Of a DNA stretch of 64,000 nt, positions 18,177 through 26,047 are shown in pieces. The DNA is from DATDIC01 sp963777625 (GTDB taxonomy: Bacteria > Pseudomonadota > Alphaproteobacteria > Acetobacterales > Acetobacteraceae). The stretch covers positions 149,812 to 213,811 of the forward strand of contig CAVZRO010000019.1 of the NCBI GenBank assembly GCA_963777625.1, given 5' to 3'. The stretch's first letter is position 1; each line of letters begins with the position of its first letter. The translations under genes and the position numbers were made by a program. The notes under the pieces were generated by a model, which was given only the letters and a program-made list of their open reading frames with translations, did not search any database and was not told the DNA's origin.

Positions 18177-18452
18177 TTACAGAAACTTGTGCCCACGATG
18201 GATGATATGCCGGGACAACCAGATCGATGCGCAGATACCCGTCGCCGACGCCGATCCGACGATGGAAGTAAAGGCGAGATGAGTATAACCGACTGCTGCA
18301 TGGATATAGATGAACTGCGTATTATTGAGCGCGAACGCGATCACAGCCCCTTTCAAGTAATTGCCGGTATTAAGATTGCGGCCCTGGAGGCCGATCAGCA
18401 GGATATTGGCGAACGCAGCGCCCCACAGCCCGATTTGCCCCCACGGGATCAT
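18177..18452 (-). CDS. Small inner-membrane protein of unknown function
   Basis: 91 residues from ATG 18452. About three hydrophobic segments: IGLWGAAFANILLIGLQG, GAVIAFALNNTQFIYIHAAV and LAFTSIVGSASATGICASIW; the C-terminus is basic (HIIHRGHKFL). The start overlaps the stop of the DUF6065-like gene (ATGA), a strong sign of coupled translation and shared function. The pattern Q..N...G.Y between the first two helices recalls small phage-like or unknown membrane proteins, but I cannot name a family. If the upstream repeat peptide is membrane-active, immunity or export is a possible role; that is speculation. Confidence 0.75.
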   Translation of the reverse strand: MIPWGQIGLWGAAFANILLIGLQGRNLNTGNYLKGAVIAFALNNTQFIYIHAAVGYTHLAFTSIVGSASATGICASIWLSRHIIHRGHKFL

Positions 18453-19285
18453 GTCACGGCTCCGCTGAACGGGCATCCGCCCCAGGCTGTCGCCGCCGCG
18501 GCCTCGATTTCTGACGCCGGCCGCATTTCAGCCGGGGATGATGCCCGGCGGCGCTTGCGTGTCTCCACCGCATAGGCCCCAAAGGGCCGATCCGGCCTTG
18601 TGTTCGGTTCGGCAACCCGGCGCGTGTAGTCGTTCCAGTCCGCGCTGCTGAACTCGTCCAGACCTCGCGCGGCCAGGCTCATGTCGCCCAGTACCTCGTC
18701 ACCGTAAAGCGAGCGCGGGATAGGCTGCACCTGCGCGAGCGGCATGTCGGCACGCAGCCGGATCGGTGCGTCGGTCTTGGTGAACCGAAGATTTATGAAC
18801 AGGGGCCCGAACCATGACTCCGGCTCGATGATGCCTTCAAAATATTCGAAGTGGGTCATCAGTGGAAAATTCGCCGGACGCCGGATCAGCAAGCCCCAGC
18901 CGGGCGCTGCCCGCGCCATGACTCCAAGCTGGACCTGCAGAAGACCACCATGCTCGTAGAGAGCAGTAAGGAACGGAGGACACAGTCCTGCCAGCCCGGC
19001 AGGTGCTTTGGCATCCCATGCTTCGGGAAATCCCGGAAAATGGCAGGCATCGGACAGCGGCAGCCACTTGTCACCGTCAAGACTCCAGAACATTCCGGTG
19101 CCGTCATACAGTACCCAGCAATCAACCGGACAGAACAGCCACCAGCCGAAAGCGGTGGCCGAGCAGACCGCCTCGCAGTAGCGGACCGCGCGCATCGGCA
19201 GTGTCCCGATCGCGGACCGGTCAGCGCGCTGTGGAGAACGCGCCGTGTCAATGAACCGATAAAATCGCACGTCCGGAGGGGTCAT
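18449..19285 (-). CDS. DUF6065-like protein
   Basis: 278 residues, ATG at 19283-19285 behind AGGAG. Soluble, rich in aromatic residues: ATAFGWWLFCPVDCWVLYDG, CHFPGFPEAWDAKAPAG, SWFGPLFINLRFTKTDAPI, LAQVQPIPRSLYGD. I recall this pattern (FGW..., APGWGLLIR..., WFGPLF.NLR, QVQP.PR) from proteins annotated DUF6065; function is not known to me. The C-terminal 50 residues are Arg/Ala-rich and may be disordered. It lies 60 bases downstream of a tandem-repeat mini-protein gene with a strong hairpin between them, and its stop overlaps the start of a small membrane-protein gene. Confidence 0.75.
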   Translation of the reverse strand: MTPPDVRFYRFIDTARSPQRADRSAIGTLPMRAVRYCEAVCSATAFGWWLFCPVDCWVLYDGTGMFWSLDGDKWLPLSDACHFPGFPEAWDAKAPAGLAGLCPPFLTALYEHGGLLQVQLGVMARAAPGWGLLIRRPANFPLMTHFEYFEGIIEPESWFGPLFINLRFTKTDAPIRLRADMPLAQVQPIPRSLYGDEVLGDMSLAARGLDEFSSADWNDYTRRVAEPNTRPDRPFGAYAVETRKRRRASSPAEMRPASEIEAAAATAWGGCPFSGAVT

Positions 19286-19300
19286 TCTTCAACTCCTAGG

Positions 19301-19338
19301 CGCAAAAGGGGGGCGGCCCGGACCTTGTCCGGGCCGCC
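19301..19338 (-). terminator. Strong hairpin with short T-tract between repeat-peptide gene and DUF6065-like gene
   Basis: Perfect 12-bp arms (19312-19323 and 19327-19338) around a three-base loop. In the minus-strand transcript the stem is followed by CCCCTTTTGCG. The structure starts eight bases after the peptide stop codon and ends before the AGGAG of the DUF6065-like gene. This fits a partial terminator or RNA-stability element giving more of the upstream peptide than of the downstream proteins. Confidence 0.65.
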
Positions 19339-19345
19339 GGTAGCA

Positions 19346-19495
19346 TCAGCCGCGCACGCGCAGGCCGTCGCCGACGCGCACACTCGGTACGCGCAGGCCA
19401 TTGCCCACCCGAACCGACGGGACACGCAGACCATCGCCCACGCGCACGCTCGGGAGACGCAGGCCGTCCCCGACACGAATCTTCGGAGTTTTCAT
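19346..19495 (-). CDS. 49-residue tandem-repeat mini-protein (four 11-residue repeats)
   Basis: ATG at 19493-19495, stop TGA at 19346-19348. After a five-residue start (MKTPK) the whole protein is four repeats: IRVGDGLRLPS, VRVGDGLRVPS, VRVGNGLRVPS, VRVGDGLRVRG. It is very basic (nine Arg, two Lys against three Asp), lacks Cys, and alternates Val/Ile-Arg-Val with G-D/N-G turns, as would suit stacked beta-strands. Third-base differences between units with conserved amino acids argue for selection on the protein. It is followed by a strong hairpin and a DUF6065-like gene. It could be a peptide precursor, a toxin-like peptide or a small beta-solenoid protein; I do not know a family. Confidence 0.75.
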   Translation of the reverse strand: MKTPKIRVGDGLRLPSVRVGDGLRVPSVRVGNGLRVPSVRVGDGLRVRG

Positions 19496-19632
19496 GAGAT
19501 CTCACTTTCTCTGCATATGAGACAAACCGTGCGGATGCACGGTCGATCCGGGCCGATCCATCGGCCGGATGGGGTACCGGCTCGGCGGAGCGGACCGGCA
19601 GGCTTCCACGGCTCGCTTCAGCCGTGGCCGTC
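19496..19632 (-). promoter_or_regulatory. Structured leader of the repeat-peptide operon with three inverted repeats
   Basis: Three perfect inverted repeats lie between the candidate small RNA terminator and the peptide start: 19606-19627 (8-bp arms CCACGGCT / AGCCGTGG), 19551-19566 (7-bp arms, GGCCGATCCATCGGCC) and 19526-19543 (7-bp arms ACCGTGC / GCACGGT). They could be RNA stems or protein-binding sites. The ribosome-binding region before ATG 19495 is weak (GAGAAAGTGAG). I see no convincing -35/-10 pair here. Confidence 0.5.
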
Positions 19633-19722
19633 AAAAGAAAAGCCCAGGACAGCATTCCTGTGCTGACCTGGGCCTGGGAGTCTCTCTACGGCAAGGCCGG
19701 TGGGCAAAGTTCGCCCCCGGAT
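19633..19722 (-). ncRNA. Candidate small RNA with own promoter and terminator
   Basis: A promoter (see 19729-19757) is followed about 80-90 bases later by an intrinsic terminator: arms 19642-19648/19667-19673 extended through one A-A mismatch by 19650-19654/19661-19665, then TTTTCTTTT (19633-19641). The predicted RNA of about 90 nt also holds a 5' hairpin (CCGG..GGGC / GCCC.CCGG, about 19699-19720). No reading frame fits. It could alternatively be a premature, attenuated leader of the peptide operon downstream. No known RNA family was recognised. Confidence 0.5.
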
Positions 19723-19728
19723 GCGGAA

Positions 19729-19757
19729 CGGATACGTTATTCGGGAAAGCTCGTCAA
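19729..19757 (-). promoter_or_regulatory. Promoter for the candidate small RNA
   Basis: Minus-strand TTGACG (19752-19757) and TATCCG (19729-19734) with exactly 17 bases between; an A/T-rich run (ttttttt on the plus strand) lies just upstream of the -35, as in an UP element. The -10 box is imperfect. Confidence 0.5.
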
Positions 19758-19834
19758 GCTTTTTTTCCTAGTTATTCACCGACGTAGGATAAATGCCCCA
19801 ATGGGGGGACGTCGCTGTGCCCGCCCTGACGAGA

Positions 19835-20362
19835 TCAGGCTACCGTCGGCTGCGCGGCCGGCTGACCTTGCTGGGCGCGACGGGCCTGCCAGAGCGCGAC
19901 GAAATCGATGGGCTGCAACAAGACCGGTGGAAAGCCGCCGTCGCGGGTCACGTCGGCCAAAATATTACGGGCGAATGGGAACAGCACACGCGGGCACTCG
20001 ACAAGCAGGACGGGCTCGACGGCGTTGTCCGGCAACCCGCTCAGCGTAAAAACACCCGCATAGGTCAGCTCCGCAACGAATACGGTGGGAGGAACGCCCT
20101 GGCCATTGCCTTGCGTCGTTGCTGCCTCATGTGCCTCGGCACGAATGATCAGCAACACCTCATACACATGCTGCCCCTCGTGAACCCGGCGCGCCTGCAC
20201 ATCCAGGTTAATATTCACCTGAGGCTGCGCCTTGAGCTGGGAAAAAATCTGCGGCGCACCGGGCACTTCGAAGGACAAATCCTTCACGTACTGGATGTTC
20301 ACCACCAGCGGCTGCTGGCGTTGCTGCCCGCCGGTCTGCGGCGCGAGGGTAGAGTCCGACAT
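19835..20362 (-). CDS. secB: Protein-export chaperone SecB
   Basis: SecB holds preproteins unfolded and delivers them to SecA. The protein has 175 residues from ATG 20362 (MSDSTLAPQTGG), after which the core PLVVNIQYVKDLSFEVPGAP and LVECPRVLFPFARNILADVTRDGGFPP-type helix are typical (shown here only in parts). The open frame extends 65 residues upstream without similarity, so the ATG at 20362, preceded by GGAG, is chosen. C-terminal Gln/Ala-rich tail. It is not in an obvious operon; the candidate small RNA terminator lies 160 bases downstream. Confidence 0.95.
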   Translation of the reverse strand: MSDSTLAPQTGGQQRQQPLVVNIQYVKDLSFEVPGAPQIFSQLKAQPQVNINLDVQARRVHEGQHVYEVLLIIRAEAHEAATTQGNGQGVPPTVFVAELTYAGVFTLSGLPDNAVEPVLLVECPRVLFPFARNILADVTRDGGFPPVLLQPIDFVALWQARRAQQGQPAAQPTVA

Positions 20363-20428
20363 CCCGATGCTCCGGTTCGTGCGGGCGCCCGGGTAGCACG
20401 ACCCAGGCGGCAAGGCCAGCGGCCTCAT

Positions 20429-20649
20429 ATACCGGCGGCGCGAGGGTCTGACTCCTCCGGGATCGTCGGGCCGCCGGTATCGTATTGATTGCGCGCGCAG
20501 CCGCCACACCAGCCCTGAGCGCATACCAGTCGGCGCTTCGGGCCGCTGGTATACCAAGGTTCCGCAGGAACCCGGGTATACCGCGCACCGGGTTGGCGGG
20601 TGGCGGCGCGCGAATAATACGATACCCGGATTCGCAGGAAGACGGGTAT
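20429..20649. repeat. Cluster of four ATACC...GGTAT palindromes between secB and dnaE
   Basis: Four inverted repeats with common outer arms ATACC / GGTAT: 20429-20439 with 20470-20480 (11-bp arms); 20523-20552 (ATACCAG / CTGGTAT); 20551-20579 (ATACC, inner GGTTCC-gca-GGAACC, GGTAT); 20622-20649 (ATACCCG / CGGGTAT). The last one starts at the dnaE stop and, read on the minus strand, is followed by CGTATTATT, so it may terminate dnaE. The shared ends suggest a repeated palindromic unit (REP/BIME-like). The 288-base gap holds no gene. Confidence 0.6.
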
Positions 20650-20650
20650 A

Positions 20651-23600
20651 TCAGATGTCCTCGACCCGCTCGATCCCGGGCAGAACCTTCAGCGCCTCGG
20701 CGAGATGCGGCGTCACATGAAACCCACCGGGAATCGCGATTTCCACGCTGCGCGACTGCCCAACCCGTGGCACCAGCACGATCCGCCCCTTGCCACCGCG
20801 TTCACGGCCCAGCAACTCGCGGATATGCGGGACAGCGGCCGTTTCCTGTAACCAGATCCGGATAGTCGCGCCAACTCCGGAAACGGCCTGATCGAGCGGT
20901 ACCACTTCCTGGGCGGTGATACGGAGTACATCTCCCTGAAGCTGCAGGTCCGCGGTGACCAACACATTCGATCCGCTCTGGAGAAGCTCCCGCGCACTGC
21001 CAAGAATTTCGCTGAAGACGGTCACCTCGCACGAGCCGCCGGCATCCGATATCTGCACCCAGGCCATCCGGCTGCCCGTCCGGGTCATGCGCTCCTTGCT
21101 GCCGATCACGGTGCCGGCCAGCTTGACGCGCGATACGCCGGCCTCCGCGCGTGCCAGAAGCTGGGTGGAGCACACAACGCCCAGCCGGGCCAGAACCTGC
21201 CGATAGGCATCAAGCGGATGGGCGGTGAGATGAAAGCCGACCGCCTCGGCCTCGAAACTCAGCCGGTCGAACTGCGCCCAGTCGGCAATATCCGGCATGC
21301 GTAATGGCTCCGCCTCCCTGCTCTCACCGAACAGGCCGGTCTGACCATTTGCGGCTTCCTCGACGCGAAGCTGCGCGGTACGGAGAATGGTTTCCGCCGC
21401 TCCGATCAGGCGCGCCCGGTTAGTATCCAGCGAATCGAAGGTGCCGGCGCGGATCAGGTTCTCCAACTGCATCCGGTTGAGATGCCGCGGATCCACACGG
21501 GCGGCGAAATCGGCGATATCAGCGAAGGCAGGCTCGCCGCGGGCGACGACCAGCGCCTGCATGGCGGCAAACCCGACTTTTTTGATCGCGGCCAATGCGT
21601 AGCGGATAGCCAGATGTCCATCCGGCAACCGCTCCACGCTGAAATCGGCGCCCGAACGGTTGATGTCAGGGGGCAGCACGCGGATGCCGTTTCGTTCGGC
21701 CTCCTGCTTAAGAGCCGCCAGACGATCAGTATTGGTGACCGCCAAGCTCATGCAGGCGGCGAGAAACACCTCCGGATGGTTCGCCTTCATCCAGGCCGTC
21801 TGATAGGCGACCAGCGCGTATGCCGCCGCATGTGACTTGTTAAATCCGTAATCGGCGAACTTCGCCATCAGCTCGAAGACTTCCGTCGCCTTCGCCTCGG
21901 TGATGCCGCGGGCGGTCGCACCTTCAATGAAGGTCTTGCGCTGGTCTTCCATTTCCGCACGGATCTTCTTGCCCATGGCGCGACGCAGCAGGTCTGCGTG
22001 GCCAAGGCTGTATCCCGCCATGCGCTGCGCGATCTGCAGCACCTGCTCCTGATAGACCATGATGCCGTAGGTCTCTTGCAGGATGTCGTGGATGGACGGA
22101 TGCGGCGCCTCCCATGCCTCGCCGTGCTTGCGGCGACAGTATTCCGGGATGTTCGCCATTGGGCCGGGGCGATACAGCGCACCAAGCGCGATCAGGTCAT
22201 CGAACCGGTCAGGACGCATCTGGCGCAGCGCGTCACGCATGCCCTGGCCTTCGAACTGGAACACGCCCCCCGCGTCACCACGCGACAACATCTCGTACGT
22301 CTTGGCGTCGTCAAGCGGCAGGTGGGCGATGTCCACCTCCACGCCGAGATCGCGCAAAAAGCCGGCCGCTCGCTCCAGTATGGTAAGCGTCGTCAGTCCA
22401 AGGAAGTCGAACTTGACCAGGCCGGCCTGCTCGACATGCTTCATCGAATATTGCGTCACCAGAAAGTCGGAGCGCGGATCGCGATACAGTGGCACCAGAT
22501 CAATGAGCGGACGGTCGCCGATCACCACGCCAGCCGCATGGGTCGAGGCATGGCGATAAAGGCCTTCTATCTGCAACGCGATTTCCAGCACCCGACCGAT
22601 GGCTTCGTCCTCTTCGCCCATCGCCCGCAACCGAGGCTCGGCGTCGATCGCCTGCTGCAAGGTGACCGGCCGCGCAGGATTGTTGGGGATCAGCTCGGCA
22701 ACCTTGTTGACCTGCCCGAACGGCAGGCCGAGCACGCGTCCGACATCGCGGACCGCGGCGCGCGCTTGCAGCTTGCCAAAGGTGATGATCTGGGCGACGC
22801 GATCGGCACCATATTCCTGCCGCACGTAATCGATCACCCGATCACGACCTTCCTGGCAAAAGTCGATATCGAAATCCGGCATCGACACGCGCTCCGGATT
22901 GAGAAAACGTTCGAACAGCAAGTCAAAGCGCAGCGGGTCAAGATCGGTGATCATAAGCGCCCACGCGGCGACGGATCCGGCGCCCGAGCCACGTCCCGGC
23001 CCCACCGGGATAGCTTGCGCTTTGGCCCATTGAATAAAGTCGGCAACGATCAGAAAATAGCCAGCAAATCCCATCGATCCGATGACGGAGAGTTCGTACT
23101 CCAACCGCTCGGCATAGCGGCCCCGGGCCGCCGCATCCGCCCCCATCACCTCCATGCGACGGGCCAATCCCTCTCGCGCCATGGTGCGAACGGTCGCCTC
23201 TTCCGTGCTGCCCGGCAGCACCTTGGGGGAGACCGGCAACATCGGGTTGCGCGGCTCCGCCATCACCGCGCATCGTTGAGCGATTGCCAGGGTGTTGTCG
23301 CAGGCGTCGGGCAAGTCGGCGAAGAGTTGCCGCATGTCATGCGCCGGCTTGAACCAATGCTCCGGTGTTACCCGCCGGCGATCATGATCCGACAGCAGAC
23401 ATCCCTCTGAGATGCACAGCAGCGCATCGTGCGCCTCATGCATCTCCGGTCGCGCGAAATAGCACTCGTTCGTGGCGACCAGTGGCAGGCCGGCGGCGTC
23501 GGCGAGCGTGATCAACCCGGGCTCGACGGCCTGTTCCACGGCGCTGCCATGCCGTTGAAGCTCGACGACGGTGCGCGTTGGAAAGGCTTCGGCCAAGCGG

Positions 23601-24070
23601 GCCAGCAGCCGTTCGGCTTCGGTTCGCTGCCCTTCGCCCAGCAGCCGCCCCAGCGGGCCGGCCACCCCGCCGGTCAACAGGATCAAGCCCTGTGCATGGG
23701 CGGCAATCCGGTCAAACGAGAGCTGCGGCTTCAGCGCCGGATCGGTCTCGATGAAGCCGAGCGATGACAGGCGCTGTAAATTATCGAGGCCCGCCGCATT
23801 CTGCGCGAGCAGAATGAGCTGGTCCGGTGGCAGCCGAGGAGTGGCATCCCGCGTAAGCGCCACCTGGCAGCCGATGAGCGGCTGCACGCCTTTGGCCGCA
23901 CAAGCGTGGCTGAATTCCAGGGCACCGAAAAGGTTGGCGGTGTCAGTGATTGCCACCGCGGGCATATTCGCTTCTCGAGCCAGAACAGGAATTTTGTCAG
24001 CCTTGATCGCCCCTTCGCTGAGCGAATAGGCGGAATGAACCCGAAGATGGACGAAATCGGCGTGCGGCAT
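20651..24070 (-). CDS. dnaE: DNA polymerase III alpha subunit
   Basis: 1139 residues, the replicative polymerase of the DnaE1 type. An N-terminal PHP domain (HLRVHSAYSLSEGAIK) comes first, then the catalytic palm with the Asp pair in MPDFDIDFCQEGRDRVIDYV and the upstream GPGRGSGAGSVAAW. Finger region: FNKSHAAAYALVAYQTAWMK. A C-terminal OB fold (KLAGTVIGSKERMTRTGSRM) precedes the tail. ATG at 24068-24070. It lies 50 bases downstream of lolD on the same strand, as in many alphaproteobacteria. Confidence 0.98.
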   Translation of the reverse strand: MPHADFVHLRVHSAYSLSEGAIKADKIPVLAREANMPAVAITDTANLFGALEFSHACAAKGVQPLIGCQVALTRDATPRLPPDQLILLAQNAAGLDNLQRLSSLGFIETDPALKPQLSFDRIAAHAQGLILLTGGVAGPLGRLLGEGQRTEAERLLARLAEAFPTRTVVELQRHGSAVEQAVEPGLITLADAAGLPLVATNECYFARPEMHEAHDALLCISEGCLLSDHDRRRVTPEHWFKPAHDMRQLFADLPDACDNTLAIAQRCAVMAEPRNPMLPVSPKVLPGSTEEATVRTMAREGLARRMEVMGADAAARGRYAERLEYELSVIGSMGFAGYFLIVADFIQWAKAQAIPVGPGRGSGAGSVAAWALMITDLDPLRFDLLFERFLNPERVSMPDFDIDFCQEGRDRVIDYVRQEYGADRVAQIITFGKLQARAAVRDVGRVLGLPFGQVNKVAELIPNNPARPVTLQQAIDAEPRLRAMGEEDEAIGRVLEIALQIEGLYRHASTHAAGVVIGDRPLIDLVPLYRDPRSDFLVTQYSMKHVEQAGLVKFDFLGLTTLTILERAAGFLRDLGVEVDIAHLPLDDAKTYEMLSRGDAGGVFQFEGQGMRDALRQMRPDRFDDLIALGALYRPGPMANIPEYCRRKHGEAWEAPHPSIHDILQETYGIMVYQEQVLQIAQRMAGYSLGHADLLRRAMGKKIRAEMEDQRKTFIEGATARGITEAKATEVFELMAKFADYGFNKSHAAAYALVAYQTAWMKANHPEVFLAACMSLAVTNTDRLAALKQEAERNGIRVLPPDINRSGADFSVERLPDGHLAIRYALAAIKKVGFAAMQALVVARGEPAFADIADFAARVDPRHLNRMQLENLIRAGTFDSLDTNRARLIGAAETILRTAQLRVEEAANGQTGLFGESREAEPLRMPDIADWAQFDRLSFEAEAVGFHLTAHPLDAYRQVLARLGVVCSTQLLARAEAGVSRVKLAGTVIGSKERMTRTGSRMAWVQISDAGGSCEVTVFSEILGSARELLQSGSNVLVTADLQLQGDVLRITAQEVVPLDQAVSGVGATIRIWLQETAAVPHIRELLGRERGGKGRIVLVPRVGQSRSVEIAIPGGFHVTPHLAEALKVLPGIERVEDI

Positions 24071-24120
24071 CTGATGATTCTAGAACTTGGATCGGAGTTG
24101 CGTCACGTCAACATCAGGAC

Positions 24121-24804
24121 TTACGCCGGCGCCACTCTTCCCTCCCGCAACGTGACGATCCGGTCCATGCGTGCCGCCAAATCCGGATTATGTGTGGCGA
24201 TCAGGGCAGCGACACCCTGGCGGCGAACTGTCGCGATCAACTCCTCGAACACCACACCGGCCGTCTCGACATCCAGGTTCCCGGTCGGCTCGTCGGCCAG
24301 CAAAATCGCCGGCGCATTGGCCAACGCCCGGGCGATCGCCACGCGCTGCTGTTCGCCTCCTGAAAGCTTGCCCGGAAGGTGATGGACACGCGCCTCCAGT
24401 CCGAGTGCCCGCAACAGTCCGCTTGCTCGCACCGCAGCGTCACGCCGCGACCTTCCGGCGATCATCTGCGGCAGAACCACGTTCTCGAGCGCCGAGAATT
24501 CTCCCAGCAAATGATGAAACTGATAAACGAAACCGATCATGTCACGACGGATCGCGGTGCGCTCTGCGTCTCCCAACGCTCCGGCGTCGCGACCATTGAC
24601 CATCACCGATCCGCCGTCAGGCTTCTCGAGCAACCCGGCCAGATGCAGCAAGGTCGATTTGCCGGCCCCCGAAGGCGCCGCAAGTGCTACAACTTCGCCT
24701 GCATGCAGCGTCAGGTCGGCCCCGCGCAGCACCGGCAGCGCGCCGCCACCGCTCTGGTACACGCGCCGCACCCCGCGCAACTCCAGTGGCGCGGCACTAT
24801 TCAT
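24121..24804 (-). CDS. lolD: Lipoprotein-releasing ABC transporter ATPase LolD
   Basis: 227 residues from ATG 24804 (MNSAAPLELRGVRRVYQSG). LolD powers LolCE, which extracts outer-membrane lipoproteins from the inner membrane for LolA. Walker A is APSGAGKST, signature LSGGEQQRVAIARALA, Walker B ILLADEPTGNLD, H-loop ALIATHNPDLA. It overlaps the end of lolC by eight bases, so the two are coupled. Confidence 0.96.
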   Translation of the reverse strand: MNSAAPLELRGVRRVYQSGGGALPVLRGADLTLHAGEVVALAAPSGAGKSTLLHLAGLLEKPDGGSVMVNGRDAGALGDAERTAIRRDMIGFVYQFHHLLGEFSALENVVLPQMIAGRSRRDAAVRASGLLRALGLEARVHHLPGKLSGGEQQRVAIARALANAPAILLADEPTGNLDVETAGVVFEELIATVRRQGVAALIATHNPDLAARMDRIVTLREGRVAPA

Positions 24805-26047
24805 GCCGCAACGCCTCGACCGGGTCTGTACGTGCCGCGCGCCAGCTTGGATACAGCGTCGCCAGCAGCGACAGCACCAGCGCCATGACGACAACCTTCC
24901 ATACCTCGTTCCAGTCGAGACGCGCAGGAAGATGAGTCAGGTAATAAACCTCGGGGTTGAAGACATTCACGCCAGTGACGTGCTGCACGAAGTCCTGGAT
25001 GCGATCGATGTTCAGAGTGAACAGCAGGCCCAGCGCAGCGCCGATCGTAGTACCGATCACGCCGACCGACGCGCCGCACATCAGGAAGATGCGCATCACG
25101 GCCCCCCGTCCCGCACCGATCGTGCGCAGCACAGCGATGTCGCGCGTCTTGTCCTTCACCAGCATGATAAGGGACGAAATCACGTTGAACGCCGCAACCA
25201 GGATGATCAGCGTCAGGATGATGAACATGACGTTCTGCTCGACCTGGACGGCAGTGAAGAAACTGTTGTTGCTCTGCTGCCAGTCGATTACGGATATCGG
25301 CACGCCCGCAAGCGCCTTGCGAATCGCCGCCGTGGAATCGGCCACGCGCTCCGGGTTGCGTATCGACACCGCGATCTGCGTCACCGCGTCCGGTTTCTGA
25401 AAATAGACCTGAGATGCGGGCAAAGGCATGAATACATAGCTCGAATCATACGCGTACTCGCCGACATTGAAGATTGCCACGATGCGATAGGCCCGCACCC
25501 GGGGGATCGTCCCGAACGCCGTGGCCGCCCCCTGCGGGGATACGAGCGTGATCCGATCGTTCACCCACACGCCAAATTGCTGTGCCAGCCCGGTGCCAAT
25601 GGCAATCGCATCGTCTCCTTTGAAGTCATTCAAGGAACCGGCCACAATATGATCGCTGACAAGCTTCTGCGCATTGAGGTCGGCCGGATTGATCCCCCGC
25701 ACGAATCCCCCGCCCGAGTTACCGCGCGGGCCGCTGATCAGCACCTGGCCATCCACCACCGGGACCGCAGCCGTTACTCCAGGTACCTTGTCGATCCGAC
25801 TCGCAAGCTCCGCGTAGCCGGTGAGGTCTCCGTTCACGCCGTACACCCCGAGATCGCCGTTGAACCCCAGAATCCGGTTCAACAGGTCGACCTTGAAGCC
25901 GCCCATCACACTCATGACGATGATCAGCGTCGCCACACCCAGCGCGATGCCAATCAACGAAAATAGCGCGATGATCGAGGCGAACCTTTCGCCTCGCCGG
26001 GCGCGGAGATAGCGGGCGGCGACCGCCCTCTCGAATGGGCCGAACAT
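24797..26047 (-). CDS. lolC: Lipoprotein-releasing ABC transporter permease LolC/E
   Basis: 416 residues. The N-terminus RYLRARRGERFASIIALFSL leads into the first membrane helix; then comes a large periplasmic domain (about 45-270) and three C-terminal helices (FIILTLIILVAAFNVISSLI, VGVIGTTIGAALGLLFTLNI and the last near VVVMALVLSLLATLYPSW). FNVISSLIMLVKDKTRDIAVLRT is the hallmark of the family (given in parts). The single LolC/E-type gene suggests a LolFD-like homodimer, usual in alphaproteobacteria. The start ATG directly abuts the proS stop. Confidence 0.95.
   Translation of the reverse strand: MFGPFERAVAARYLRARRGERFASIIALFSLIGIALGVATLIIVMSVMGGFKVDLLNRILGFNGDLGVYGVNGDLTGYAELASRIDKVPGVTAAVPVVDGQVLISGPRGNSGGGFVRGINPADLNAQKLVSDHIVAGSLNDFKGDDAIAIGTGLAQQFGVWVNDRITLVSPQGAATAFGTIPRVRAYRIVAIFNVGEYAYDSSYVFMPLPASQVYFQKPDAVTQIAVSIRNPERVADSTAAIRKALAGVPISVIDWQQSNNSFFTAVQVEQNVMFIILTLIILVAAFNVISSLIMLVKDKTRDIAVLRTIGAGRGAVMRIFLMCGASVGVIGTTIGAALGLLFTLNIDRIQDFVQHVTGVNVFNPEVYYLTHLPARLDWNEVWKVVVMALVLSLLATLYPSWRAARTDPVEALRHE

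Noticed and set aside
19346..19480. CRISPR array
   Set aside because: The 33-bp units are contiguous without unique spacers and encode a conserved peptide; no cas genes are present.
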